Shown: positions 16,199-24,526, counted from the first letter of the stretch. The stretch: 64,000 nt of DNA from Collinsella aerofaciens (GCA_008668235.1 RQCP01000035.1:19825-83824), one strand, 5' to 3'. Made by a program: numbers and translations. The notes: generated from the sequence alone by a model not told the origin.

Positions 16199-17365
16199 AT
16201 GTTCGAGAAGAGTGTCGAGGAGCTCACCGAGCTCGGCGCCCAGATCACCACGGCCGAGATTGCTCAGCAGCCCGAGCTTTGGCGTGATACGCTCAACATC
16301 TATCGCGAGAACAAGGAGGCCATCGAGGCCTTCCTGGCCGAGGCTCGCGCTATGGGCGAGGGTCGTCTGTCCGTTGTCTTCACCGGTGCCGGTACGTCCG
16401 ACTACGTTGGCGATACCTGCGCCCCGTACCTGCGTCACGCTGGCAACACTGATCTCTACGACTTTAAGCCCATCGCCACGACCGACATCGTGAGCGCCCC
16501 GCGCGACTTCCTGCGCGCCGAGGATCCCACGCTCGTGGTTTCCTTTGCCCGCTCTGGCAACAGCCCCGAGAGCCTTGCCGCCGTTGCCGTTGCCAAGGAG
16601 CTCGTCCACAACGTCAAGTTCCTCAACATCACCTGCGCTCCCGAGGGCAAGCTTGCCGTCGAGTCTGCCGATGATCCCAATGCGCTGACGCTGCTCATTC
16701 CGCGCGCCAACGACAAGGGCTTCGCCATGACCGGTTCTTATTCCTGCATGACCCTGCTCTCCACCCTTATTTTTGACACTGCCTCTGACGAGCAGAAGGC
16801 CGAGTGGGTCGAGACCATCGCCAAGATGGGCGAGGAGGTCATCTCCCGTGAGCCCGAGATCGCCGATTACCTGGCTGGCGATTTCAACCGCGTGACCTAC
16901 TTGGGTTCTGGCTCCTTCGGTGGCCTTGCTCAGGAGAGCCAGCTCAAGATCCTCGAGCTCGCTCACGGTCTGGTCGCTACTTCCTACGACACCTCCATGG
17001 GCTATCGTCACGGACCTAAGTCCTTCGTCGACGATAAGACGCTCGTCTTCGTGTTCGTCAACAACGACGCCTACACCCGTCAGTACGACATCGACATCCT
17101 CAACGAGATCGGTGGCGACGAGATCGCTCAGCACACCATCGCCGTTCAGCAGGAAGGTGCCACCGTCTATGAGGGTGAGTCCTTCACCTTTAAGGGCTAC
17201 GAGGCACTTCCCGAGGGCTACCTTGCCCTGCCGTTCGTGATGTTTGCCCAGGCTATCAGCCTGCTCAACTCCGTGCGCGTGGGCAACACGCCCGATACGC
17301 CGAGCCCCACCGGCACGGTCAACCGCGTGGTCAAGGGTGTGACGATTCACCCCTTCACCGCTTAA
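16199..17365 (+). CDS. agaS: SIS-domain sugar-phosphate isomerase/deaminase, AgaS type
   Basis: GAGAGAGG precedes ATG 16199. The 388-residue protein has two SIS domains: VVFTGAGTSDYVGD and SFARSGNSPESLA in the first, LGSGSFGGLAQESQLKILEL and TSMGYRHGPKSF in the second. This architecture matches AgaS, which in N-acetylgalactosamine pathways converts galactosamine-6-phosphate to tagatose-6-phosphate with release of ammonia. The glutaminase domain of GlmS is absent. A terminator separates it from nagA, but the shared operator logic and neighbourhood support one pathway that ends at the GatY-type aldolase (60099). Confidence 0.85.
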   Translation: MFEKSVEELTELGAQITTAEIAQQPELWRDTLNIYRENKEAIEAFLAEARAMGEGRLSVVFTGAGTSDYVGDTCAPYLRHAGNTDLYDFKPIATTDIVSAPRDFLRAEDPTLVVSFARSGNSPESLAAVAVAKELVHNVKFLNITCAPEGKLAVESADDPNALTLLIPRANDKGFAMTGSYSCMTLLSTLIFDTASDEQKAEWVETIAKMGEEVISREPEIADYLAGDFNRVTYLGSGSFGGLAQESQLKILELAHGLVATSYDTSMGYRHGPKSFVDDKTLVFVFVNNDAYTRQYDIDILNEIGGDEIAQHTIAVQQEGATVYEGESFTFKGYEALPEGYLALPFVMFAQAISLLNSVRVGNTPDTPSPTGTVNRVVKGVTIHPFTA

Positions 17366-17383
17366 TCGCGTCCCCCTGTAAGG

Positions 17384-17420
17384 GCGCCCGTCCGCTCATA
17401 ACGGCGGGCGGGCGCTTTTT
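17384..17420 (+). terminator. Intrinsic terminator between agaS and nagA
   Basis: GCGCCCGTCCGC (17384-17395) pairs with GGCGGGCGGGCGC (17403-17415), followed by TTTTTGTTTTT. Confidence 0.9.
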
Positions 17421-17483
17421 GTTTTTACATGGACCGGGTATAAGCATTACCACAGTCAACTGCTTTAGAAGCAAGGAGTGCAT

Positions 17484-18653
17484 ATGAGCACGTACGCAAT
17501 TAAGGCTGACAAGTTCTTCTTGCCGGCAGGCCCGCAACTGGGCGGCTATCTTATGGTCGAGGATGGCGTTTTTGGCGCCTGGCAGGCCGACGAGCCCTCT
17601 TGCGAGATCAAGGACTACACGGGATCGTGGATCGCACCGGGTATGGTCGATACTCACATCCATGGCTTCTATAACCACTCGACTACCGATAACGATCCCG
17701 AGGGCATTGATATCAGCTCGACCGAGCTCGCCCGTCGCGGTACCACCAGCTGGCTGCCCACGACGTTCACCGATGGCGTCGAGCAGATCAAGGATGCCTG
17801 CGCCGCCATCGCCCAGGCGGACGAGGGTCGCGGCCCCGACTTCTGCGGTGCTCGCATTCAGGGCATCTATCTGGAGGGCCCCTTCTTTACCATGAAGCAC
17901 GTGGGCGCGCAGAACCCCGCTTATCTTATCGATCCCTCCGAGGAGGTCTTCGATCAGTGGCAGGAGGCTGCGGGCGGTCGCATCGTCAAGAGCGCCATGG
18001 CGGCCGAGCGCGACGGTGCCGCTGCTTATGCGGCTGCTCTGAATGCCAAGGGTGTGGTGACCAGCATCGGTCACTCCGACGCCACCTACGATGAGTGCAT
18101 CGCCGCCATCAACGCCGGTGCCAGCTGCTTTACGCATACCTATAACGGTCAGCGCGGGCTGCATCACCGTGAGCCCGGTGTCGTGGGCGCTGCCATGTCC
18201 ACGCCCGAGACCTACGCCGAGATCATCTGTGACGGCAAGCACGTTAACCCTGCCGCCATCAAGGCGCTGCTGCAGGCAAAGGGCTGGCAACACACGGTGC
18301 TCATCACTGACTGCCTGGGCTGCGGCGGCATGCCCGAGGGCAGCTACACCAGTGGTGGCATGGACGTCATCATGAAGGACAACCTGTGCTGGCTCGCCGA
18401 CGGCAAGAGCATTGCCGGCTCGGTGCTCACGCTTGCCCAGGGCGTCAAGAACATCGTTGACTGGGGCATCGCCAGCGCCGATATCGCCATTCGCATGGCA
18501 ACCGAGGTGCCGGCACGCTCCGCGCACATCGAGGATAAGTGCGGCAGCATCATGCCGGGTCGCGACGCCGACTTTGTCGTGTTCGACCATGAGCTTACCC
18601 TCGTCGAGACGTATGTTGGCGGCCAGAGCGTCGGCAACGCCTTTACCGAGTAA
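17484..18653 (+). CDS. nagA: N-acetylglucosamine-6-phosphate (or galactosamine-6-phosphate) deacetylase
   Basis: AAGGAG (17473-17478) sets the start at ATG 17484. The 389-residue amidohydrolase has the metal motif DTHIHGF (His58, His60), GIYLEGPFF with the bridging Glu, SIGHSDATYDE and FTHTYNGQRGLHHREPG with further His ligands, and catalytic Asp in LITDCLGCGG. It removes acetate from the amino-sugar 6-phosphate made by the PTS, giving the substrate for AgaS. A 44-codon remnant of a second copy lies at 21380-21511. Confidence 0.92.
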   Translation: MSTYAIKADKFFLPAGPQLGGYLMVEDGVFGAWQADEPSCEIKDYTGSWIAPGMVDTHIHGFYNHSTTDNDPEGIDISSTELARRGTTSWLPTTFTDGVEQIKDACAAIAQADEGRGPDFCGARIQGIYLEGPFFTMKHVGAQNPAYLIDPSEEVFDQWQEAAGGRIVKSAMAAERDGAAAYAAALNAKGVVTSIGHSDATYDECIAAINAGASCFTHTYNGQRGLHHREPGVVGAAMSTPETYAEIICDGKHVNPAAIKALLQAKGWQHTVLITDCLGCGGMPEGSYTSGGMDVIMKDNLCWLADGKSIAGSVLTLAQGVKNIVDWGIASADIAIRMATEVPARSAHIEDKCGSIMPGRDADFVVFDHELTLVETYVGGQSVGNAFTE

Positions 18654-18658
18654 CGATA

Positions 18659-18697
18659 GAAAAAGACGGCGGGCCCGAATCTGCTCGGACCCGCCGT
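18659..18697 (-). terminator. Terminator between convergent nagA and flavodoxin genes
   Basis: ACGGCGGG (18666-18673)/CCCGCCGT (18690-18697) with further pairing CCGA/TCGG inside. The A run at 18659-18664 gives a T tail on the minus strand, so it serves the flavodoxin gene best. Confidence 0.85.
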
Positions 18698-18728
18698 ATG
18701 GGTTAAACGCTCAAAAGCACCTTCACAG

Positions 18729-19313
18729 TTACAGCTTGTTAGCGATCTTCTTTGCCGTGCGCTTAACGCCGGCCACCAGGCCTCCTGCAGGATGCTCCTT
18801 CTCGTATGCTAGACGCTTCTCACGTTTGGCGTACTCTTCGACGATGATATCGCCGTACTCATCTTCGATCTTGTCGAAGAAGTCGACGGCGCCCTTAATT
18901 TCCTCAGCGGTCGGGTGTCCCTTTTGGACACCGCCGGCGAGTTTGAACGGCCCCCACGTATCAAAGCCGGGGCAGCCGTAGACACCCATAAAGATGGCCT
19001 GCCTCATGCGGCAGATGCCATCGATATCCTTGCCGTACCACTTGTTTTTGCCACCGTAGGTCATAAGGCCAAACACCTTGTCCTGCGGCTGCAGCACGTT
19101 GGTCAGTACACGTGCCATATCCTTGTCGATCTCGGAGTAATAGATGCCCGTGGCGACGCCGATTAGATGATATTCGTGCAGGTTGGGGTACTCGTTTTTG
19201 CCGAGTGACTTCACGTCGAGGGTATCGATCTCGGGGTGCGCCTCGACGATGGCGTCCACGAGCTTTTTCGTATTGCCGTGATGGCGCGAGGCGTAGAGGA
19301 TGATGGTTCGCAT
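18729..19313 (-). CDS. Flavodoxin-family protein
   Basis: Start chosen at 19313 (MRTIILYASRHHGNTKK), with GAAAGG upstream; an earlier ATG would add ten unlikely residues. The 194-residue protein begins with the flavodoxin FMN phosphate loop (YASRHHGNT), then GVATGIYYSEIDKD and FGLMTYGGKNKWYGKDIDGI. It ends in a basic tail (KRTAKKIANKL). It probably binds FMN and serves as an electron carrier or quinone/flavin reductase. It is transcribed against the amino-sugar genes and is likely unrelated to them. Confidence 0.85.
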   Translation of the reverse strand: MRTIILYASRHHGNTKKLVDAIVEAHPEIDTLDVKSLGKNEYPNLHEYHLIGVATGIYYSEIDKDMARVLTNVLQPQDKVFGLMTYGGKNKWYGKDIDGICRMRQAIFMGVYGCPGFDTWGPFKLAGGVQKGHPTAEEIKGAVDFFDKIEDEYGDIIVEEYAKREKRLAYEKEHPAGGLVAGVKRTAKKIANKL

Positions 19314-19469
19314 AAGAAGGCCTTTCAGCTGTAATTGCATCAATGTCTGTATGGTACCCCGTTACATGGCTGGGATACCGGACGCATCGATGAACGTGCG
19401 GGTTTGTCCTTTGGTCAGGGCCGAGACGGGTACTTGCGAGCAAAAAGCAGTTGTTCGAAAGGATGGGCA

Positions 19470-20351
19470 ATGGAATACGCTCTCTCCAACGATTCGATTT
19501 CTATTAAGGTGTCCACGGCTGGTGGTTCGTTTACCTCGATCGAGGCCGGAGGTCGCGAGTATCTGTGGCAGGGCGATCCCGCCGTGTGGTCCGGCCAGGC
19601 ACCGATTTGCTTCCCGATTTGCGGAGGCTTGCGCGATAACAACGCCATGACGTTTGCCGGGCATCATGTAAAGCTCGCTCGCCATGGGTTTGCGCGCAAA
19701 CAGGAGTGGAAGCTGCTGAGCCAGAGCGAGAACGAGCTGGCGATGTGCCTGGCTTCGGAGGATAACGCCGCGCTGCTGAGCGATTATCCGTATCCGTTTA
19801 AGCTTGTCGCCCGCTATACGCTCGAGGACGCTGCCGTGCGCGTTTCCTATGAGGTCACCAACGAGGGCACCGAGGACATGCCGTTCTTTATTGGCGGTCA
19901 TCCCGGCTTTAGGTGTCCGCTCGATGAGGGCGAGGCCTATACGGACTACGAGTTGCGCTTTGAGAAGGACGAGGCTGCGGAGCTCTGCACCGCCGTCCCC
20001 TCGACTGGCTTGATTGACGTGACCAATCGCTCCAAGAACCCCATGGTGGGAAAGACGCTGCCTCTGTCACATGAGCTCTTCGATTTTGCGGAGACCATCT
20101 TTGACGTGCTCGAGAGCCGCCAGGTCACGCTTTCTAAGAAGGGGGAGGACAAGGGCGTTCGCCTGAGCTTCGAGGGCTTCCCATATCTCATTGTGTGGAG
20201 CAAGCCCGAGGGCGATTTTGTGGCGGTTGAGCCCTGGGGCGGCCTTTCGACCTGCTCCGATGAGGACGACGTGCTTGAGCATAAGCGCGGCTGCCTTGTC
20301 GCCAAGCCCAAGGAGACCGTCGTTCGCTCGTTCACGATTGAGATTCTGTAA
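19470..20351 (+). CDS. lacX: LacX-like aldose 1-epimerase family protein (copy 1)
   Basis: GAAAGGATGGG precedes ATG 19470. The 293-residue protein is of the galactose-mutarotase-like superfamily, LacX branch: SISIKVSTAGGSFTSIEAGG, YLWQGDPAVWSGQAPICFPI, VKLARHGFARKQEWKL with conserved Arg/His, FFIGGHPGFRCPL (His), and IVWSKPEGDFVAVEPWGG with the catalytic-type Glu. LacX proteins accompany lac tagatose genes and probably interconvert anomers of a sugar or sugar phosphate. It forms a two-gene unit with the kinase at 20411. A close copy lies at 49657. Confidence 0.85.
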   Translation: MEYALSNDSISIKVSTAGGSFTSIEAGGREYLWQGDPAVWSGQAPICFPICGGLRDNNAMTFAGHHVKLARHGFARKQEWKLLSQSENELAMCLASEDNAALLSDYPYPFKLVARYTLEDAAVRVSYEVTNEGTEDMPFFIGGHPGFRCPLDEGEAYTDYELRFEKDEAAELCTAVPSTGLIDVTNRSKNPMVGKTLPLSHELFDFAETIFDVLESRQVTLSKKGEDKGVRLSFEGFPYLIVWSKPEGDFVAVEPWGGLSTCSDEDDVLEHKRGCLVAKPKETVVRSFTIEIL

Positions 20352-20410
20352 TTCCGTTTTGTCGACTCGTATCGCGAGGCATAAGGAGCCTGCGAGATAA
20401 GGAGCTAAAA

Positions 20411-21346
20411 ATGATCCTCACCGTTACGATGAACCCGTCTGTCGATACGCGCTATCAGCTCGATGAGCTCATTATCGACGACGTCAACCGTGTGACGCCC
20501 GAAAAGACCGCCGGCGGCAAGGGCCTCAACGTGGCCCGTGTGCTGGGTCAGCTGGGCGACGACGTTGTGGCAACCGGTCTGCTCGGCGGCCACATGGGCG
20601 CCTACATGGCCGAGCTCATGGACGCCAACGGTATTAACAACGACTTTGTGCCCATCAAGGGCGAGACCCGTATTTGCCTCAACATCCTCCACGCCGGCAA
20701 CCAGACCGAGCTGCTCGAGAGCGGCCCGACAATTGCCCCCGAGGAGCTCGATGCCTTTACCGCCAAGTTTACCGAGCTTGCGGGCAAGGCCGACGTCGTC
20801 ACTATTTCGGGGTCGCTGCCCCGCGGTGTCGAGGCAGACTACTATGCCAAGATCACGGGCATTGCCGAGAACGCCGGCGCCAAGGTGCTGCTCGATACCT
20901 CGGGTGCTTCGCTCGAGGCCGCCCTTAAGTCCGAAATTAAGCCCGAGCTGGTCAAGCCTAATCTGACCGAGATCAACGGCCTTCTGGGCACGAGCTTTAC
21001 CACCGACGATGTGGACGAGCTCCGCGCCGCGCTTGCCTCTGATGCCCGCTTCTCCGATATCCCCTGGGTCGTCGTGTCCATGGGCGCTGCCGGCTCCGTT
21101 GGCTTCCACAATGGCCGTGCGTTCCGCGCAAAGACGCCCGATATCCCTGCCGTTAACGCCACGGGCTCTGGTGACTCCACTATCGCAGGCTTCGCACATG
21201 CCATCGCTGCTGGCGCAGACGACGAGACGGTGCTGCGTACCGCCAACACCTGCGGCAAGCTCAACGCCATGGATCCCATGACTGGCCACTTGGTTATGGA
21301 TCGTTGGGACGAGGTCTACAACGGCGTTGTCGTGACCGAGCTGTAA
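20411..21346 (+). CDS. lacC: Tagatose-6-phosphate kinase / 1-phosphofructokinase family (copy 1)
   Basis: AAGGAGC precedes ATG 20411. The 311-residue PfkB-family kinase has TMNPSVDTRYQLDEL at the start, EKTAGGKGLNVARVL (family signature 1), ICLNIL, SGSLPRG, DTSGASLEAAL, and VNATGSGDSTIAGFAHA with the catalytic GSGD Asp. LacC and FruK are hard to tell apart by sequence. The LacX partner, lacAB in the window and a GatY-type aldolase favour tagatose-6-phosphate. Product: tagatose-1,6-bisphosphate. Highly similar to copy 2 at 50592. Confidence 0.85.
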   Translation: MILTVTMNPSVDTRYQLDELIIDDVNRVTPEKTAGGKGLNVARVLGQLGDDVVATGLLGGHMGAYMAELMDANGINNDFVPIKGETRICLNILHAGNQTELLESGPTIAPEELDAFTAKFTELAGKADVVTISGSLPRGVEADYYAKITGIAENAGAKVLLDTSGASLEAALKSEIKPELVKPNLTEINGLLGTSFTTDDVDELRAALASDARFSDIPWVVVSMGAAGSVGFHNGRAFRAKTPDIPAVNATGSGDSTIAGFAHAIAAGADDETVLRTANTCGKLNAMDPMTGHLVMDRWDEVYNGVVVTEL

Positions 21347-21379
21347 GGGCTTGGGCGTCGGCCCCGGCATCGATTGCTA

Positions 21380-21511
21380 GCTCATGTCGCCGACAAGTGC
21401 GATAGCATTATGTCGGGGCGCGACGCCGACGTTGTAGTGTTCAATCCCGACCTTACCCTGGTCGAGACGTATGTGGGTGGCAACAGCGTCGGTAACGCGT
21501 TTATCGAGTAG
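21380..21511 (+). pseudogene. C-terminal remnant of a second nagA
   Basis: Forty-four codons in frame read AHVADKCDSIMSGRDADVVV... and end GGNSVGNAFIE-stop. This aligns with the last 44 codons of nagA (AHIEDKCGSIMPGRDADFVV...GGQSVGNAFTE). There is no start, ribosome site or upstream domain. It begins 34 bases after the lacC stop. It shows that this interval once held a duplicated nagA, or that recombination joined two such clusters. Confidence 0.88.
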
Positions 21512-21543
21512 CCGCCAAAGGAACAATCCGAGAGGGGATTTAG

Positions 21544-22017
21544 ATGATTTACGGTGCACTGGGCGATATCGAGGAGTACCGCGGAATGCTCAAGGGCCTC
21601 GACGTGCTGATTGATTGGCTCGAGGAGAACGATCCGGCGGAGCTCGAGGTCGGCAGCCATCCGATTCTGGGCGACAAGGTCTTTGCGAACGTCATGGCTC
21701 CTACGACGCGTCCCGAGGCCGAGGCTCACTATGAGACGCATCAGCGCTATCACGACCTGCAGATCGACATTGAGGGTCGCGAGGCCTTTAAGGTTGCCAC
21801 GGGCAGCCTGACGCTGGTCCAGGAGTTTGACGAGAAGGACGACTACGATCTGGTCGATTCCGACGCCTCGATTGCCGGCGATCTTGCTGACGATAAGTTT
21901 GCGCTGTTCGTTGCCGGCGAGCCTCACATGCCCACGCTCGAGTTCCCGGGCGATGGCGCGCAGCCGGTCAAGAAGATCTGCTTTAAGCTGCTTGCAGACG
22001 CTTACTGGGAGGAGTAG
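21544..22017 (+). CDS. YhcH/YjgK/YiaL (EbgC, NanQ) family protein
   Basis: GAGAGGGG precedes ATG 21544. The 157-residue cupin-like protein has the family motifs MIYGALGDIEEYRG, ILGDKVFANVM, TRPEAEAHYETHQRYHDLQI (conserved Glu/His cluster), FALFVAGEPHMPTL and VKKICFKL. Members include EbgC of the evolved beta-galactosidase and NanQ, an anomerase of sialic acid pathways; they bind metal and act on sugar anomers. Its place after lacX-lacC and the nagA remnant fits an anomerase role in amino-sugar or galactoside use. Confidence 0.85.
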   Translation: MIYGALGDIEEYRGMLKGLDVLIDWLEENDPAELEVGSHPILGDKVFANVMAPTTRPEAEAHYETHQRYHDLQIDIEGREAFKVATGSLTLVQEFDEKDDYDLVDSDASIAGDLADDKFALFVAGEPHMPTLEFPGDGAQPVKKICFKLLADAYWEE

Positions 22018-22048
22018 CGCACTGCTCGTCTGAGCTGCTCGTCTGATG

Positions 22049-22128
22049 GCGCGATTTCCCTATGGAAATCGCGCTAGGACCCCGCCAAACGTGTTTTCCC
22101 TAGGGGAATCACGTTTGGCGGGGTTTTC
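22049..22128 (+). terminator. Tandem hairpins after the yhcH-like gene
   Basis: GCGCGATTTCC (22049-22059)/GGAAATCGCGC (22064-22074), then ACCCCGCCAAACGTG (22079-22093)/CACGTTTGGCGGGGT (22110-22124) followed by TTTTC. Confidence 0.88.
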
Positions 22129-22193
22129 TAGTTTTGAATAGGGGAGCTGTCGACGTGGCGATGCTTGGATTGGCGCGCACTCAAAATCGGCAA

Positions 22194-22217
22194 CAAAAAA
22201 GCCGCCCGAAGGCGGCT
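22194..22217 (-). terminator. Terminator of the tRNA gene
   Basis: On the minus strand AGCCGCC-TTCG-GGCGGCT is followed by TTTTTTG (plus strand 22201-22216 with the A run 22194-22200). Confidence 0.9.
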
Positions 22218-22228
22218 ATCTTGTGCAA

Positions 22229-22304
22229 TGGAGCCAGCGACCGGGCTCGAACCGGTGACCCCCGCTTTACGAGAGCGGTGCTCTACCAACTGAGCTACGC
22301 TGGC
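22229..22304 (-). tRNA. tRNA-Thr (anticodon CGT)
   Basis: The minus strand folds as a 76-nt cloverleaf with encoded CCA. The acceptor GCCAGCG pairs with CGCTGGC and the discriminator base is T. D arm GCTC/GAGC; anticodon stem CCGCT/AGCGG with loop CTCGTAA, giving CGT for codon ACG; T arm ACCGG-TTCGAGC-CCGGT. A terminator follows directly. Confidence 0.95.
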
Positions 22305-22461
22305 GGCCATGTGGTGACGCAACTGAGGCGTCAACGGCTGTCTATGATACGGGACATCGCACATCCGTGCAAGTGTTCTGACGGCTTTTCTCACTTTAAA
22401 TGCACTAATATTGGAGACGCGATGTCTTGCTCTTACGGGTCTCAAACAGAATGGGGTGGCG

Positions 22462-22944
22462 ATGGCTCAACCCAAGATTCTTCTCACACGCATCGACGAC
22501 CGGTTTATTTGCGGGCAAGACATTGAGCTGTGGAACGAGGCGACTGGTTCCAACCTTGTCCTAATCGTCAACGATGAGATCGCGGCGGATTCGCGCCAAT
22601 GGGCACCCATGAGGGTGGCGGCGCCAGAAGGCGTTTGGACGCGGTTTTTCTCGGTGCAAAGGACTATCGACATCATTCATACCGCAACGCCGCGCCAGTT
22701 GATTCTGATCATGGTGGCCTCGCCCGCCGATGCGCTCGCGCTGGTTAAGGGCGGTGTGCCGATAACCAAGATCAGCATTGGCCATATGCAGGCAAGGGAG
22801 GGCAAACGTCCCGCAACGCCCGCCGTTGCCGTAGACGACACAGACGTCGCTGCTCTCAGAGAGTTGCAAAAGCTCGGAGTAGAACTAGAAATTCGCCATC
22901 TCCCCAGCTCCAATCCCGACCCCATCGGCAATCTGTTCAACTGA
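22462..22944 (+). CDS. Orphan PTS EIIB-like protein with the active-site His replaced by Cys
   Basis: Start chosen at ATG 22462 (MAQPKILLTRIDDRF), aligning exactly with the IIB at 12723. The 160-residue product keeps that protein's length and secondary-structure pattern (NLVLIVNDEIAADS, QLILIMVASPADALALVKGG, ELQKLGVELEIRHLP). However, the catalytic His17 of VHGQV reads ICGQD, so it has Cys17. It cannot carry out the usual His-phosphate transfer. No IIA, IIC or IID gene is adjacent; it stands alone between a tRNA and a MITE-like element. It may be a decaying duplicate, a decoy or regulator that binds the real IIA/IIC, or a divergent Cys-type IIB. Confidence 0.8.
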   Translation: MAQPKILLTRIDDRFICGQDIELWNEATGSNLVLIVNDEIAADSRQWAPMRVAAPEGVWTRFFSVQRTIDIIHTATPRQLILIMVASPADALALVKGGVPITKISIGHMQAREGKRPATPAVAVDDTDVAALRELQKLGVELEIRHLPSSNPDPIGNLFN

Positions 22945-23010
22945 TCCCTTGGGGACGGAGGAAAACGGATCATTTTGCCCTTGCGAGGGACGCGCGCGAT
23001 GCCGCCCGTC

Positions 23011-23164
23011 AAAAACTATGTCCGTTTACTACGTTTGATCGGCTATCGCCGAGCATGTCGAATTTGAGAAAAATAAAACCGCAGGTAGACGGCTCGCGAA
23101 TTTAACAAAAACCGGTGCATGGTCGAGCATCCCGGGCTAAACGTAGTAAATGGGCATAGTTTTG
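23011..23164. repeat. MITE-like element with 26-bp terminal inverted repeats
   Basis: Left end 23011-23036 (AAAAACTATGTCCGTTTACT...) and right end 23139-23164 are inverted copies with three mismatches (23 of 26). The 154-bp interior is A-rich and includes AAAACCGCAGGTAGA (23075-23089), a string also at 11700-11714. No coding capacity. The 22945-23211 gap holds nothing else recognisable. Confidence 0.65.
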
Positions 23165-23211
23165 ATATGTCACTCATACAGTCACAGCGAAAAAGAGCCC
23201 AAAAGATGAAA

Positions 23212-23242
23212 AACGCCCGTCGGCGGTGTGCCGGCGGGCGTT
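23212..23242 (-). terminator. Terminator of galM
   Basis: AACGCCCG (23212-23219)/CGGGCGTT (23235-23242) with inner CGGC/GCCG pairing; the A-rich stretch just before it (23197-23213) is the T tail on the minus strand. Confidence 0.85.
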
Positions 23243-23268
23243 GCTGTGCGATATGTCGCGTTGTGGGC

Positions 23269-24321
23269 CTAGTGCCTCATAAAGTGGTATTCGATCACAT
23301 TGCTGTAGGGATGACCGGGGCCCACGATGCCCTGGGGGAACAGCGCATGGTGCGGCGTGTCAGGATACATTTCGGCCTCGAGGGCAAAGCCGGCGCCCCA
23401 ACCGTAGTTGGCATCGTCTTTGGCGTGTTCGTCGCCCAGCCAGTTGCCGGTGTAGAGCTGCACGCCCGGGGCAGTGGTGTAATAGTCCAGCTCACGGCCG
23501 GTCCACATCTCCTCGACGTGCATCGCGCGGCGCAGATTACGGCCGTACTGATAGCCATCGATGCACAGGCAGTGGTCGTAGCCACGGGCCTGCTTAATCT
23601 GCGGGTCGTCGGCTTCCATGCCGGGCGCGACGGGGCGCAGCTCACGGAAGTCAAACGGCGTGCCCTCGACCGGAGCGATCTCTCCGGTGGGGATATTCTG
23701 CTCGTTGATGGGCAGGTAGTGGGCAGCGTTAGCAACAAAGAAGTGCTCGCAGTCCATGCCGGCGTTATGGCCGGCAAGGTTAAAGTACGTGTGGTTGGTC
23801 ATGGACACGTACGTGGCGCGGTCGCTCTCACAGCCATATTCGATACGGAAGCAGCCGGTGCGCGTCACGGTAAACACGGCCGTAAAGGTGCGGTTGCCGG
23901 GAAGGCCCAGCTCACCGTCCTCAAGCGAGGTGGTCATGCGCACGGCATTGTGGACCTCGTCGAGCTCAACGTCCCATACGCGCTTGTGCAGACCATGCTC
24001 AAGATCGCTGTGCAGGTTGTTGGTGCCCTCGTTGGCGGGCATATGCCAGTCCGTGCCGGCGATGGTGATCGTGGCACCTGCAGTGCGGTTGGCCACAGGT
24101 CCGATGGTCGCGCCAAAGCAGGCGGGGTTGTCAAAGTAATCCTCGAGCTTATCGAAGCCCAGCACCACATCGCGCGCGTTGCCGGGGATGTCGGGCACGT
24201 CGATGCCCAACACGGTGGCGCCATAGTCCATAATGCGAACGCAGATCTCGGGCCCGTTGAGGGTGTAACAATGAACGGGGGTACCGCACGGCGCGGTGCC
24301 GAAAAGCTCGGAAGTGATCAT
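23269..24321 (-). CDS. galM: Aldose 1-epimerase (galactose mutarotase)
   Basis: Start chosen at 24321 (MITSELFGTAPCG). The 350-residue protein has the GalM motifs: VRIMDYGATVLGIDVPD, GATIGPVANRTAGATI (conserved Asn-Arg), ANEGTNNLHSDLEHGLHKRV with the catalytic-site His, SMTNHTYFNLAGH with the second catalytic His, DHCLCIDGY and PGVQLYTGNW. The C-terminal catalytic Glu lies in FALEAEMYPDTPHHALFP. It interconverts beta- and alpha-galactose so that GalK can act. It is transcribed alone, back to back with the DeoR regulator. Confidence 0.93.
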   Translation of the reverse strand: MITSELFGTAPCGTPVHCYTLNGPEICVRIMDYGATVLGIDVPDIPGNARDVVLGFDKLEDYFDNPACFGATIGPVANRTAGATITIAGTDWHMPANEGTNNLHSDLEHGLHKRVWDVELDEVHNAVRMTTSLEDGELGLPGNRTFTAVFTVTRTGCFRIEYGCESDRATYVSMTNHTYFNLAGHNAGMDCEHFFVANAAHYLPINEQNIPTGEIAPVEGTPFDFRELRPVAPGMEADDPQIKQARGYDHCLCIDGYQYGRNLRRAMHVEEMWTGRELDYYTTAPGVQLYTGNWLGDEHAKDDANYGWGAGFALEAEMYPDTPHHALFPQGIVGPGHPYSNVIEYHFMRH

Positions 24322-24474
24322 TTGGTTCCTAACATCGAGGTATTTCGGACAAACTGTAGCGCGAACAGGCGAGATTATCACTACACCCCACTAAAGCAGG
24401 GGGTATTTTTCTCAAAAAAGTGATGATTGGAGCTGTGCGGGCGTTCATTTCTGACGCGCGCGAGTCTGATACAA

Positions 24475-24494
24475 TTTGTTCGTTATTGTTTGAA
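24475..24494. promoter_or_regulatory. Candidate DeoR/LacR-type operator
   Basis: TTTGTTCGTTATTGTTTGAA in the galM-deoR intergenic region shares GTTATTGTTT and TTTGTT elements with the lacF promoter (46239-46260). Lactose repressors of the DeoR family bind TGTTT-type repeats, so this may be an autoregulatory site. Confidence 0.4.
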
Positions 24495-24526
24495 TTGACG
24501 TGAGCGTGGAACAGCGAGGACTCATC

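Noticed and set aside
23119..24423. A 434-codon plus-strand frame across galM
   Set aside because: Antisense to galM, which has all catalytic motifs; no ribosome site.
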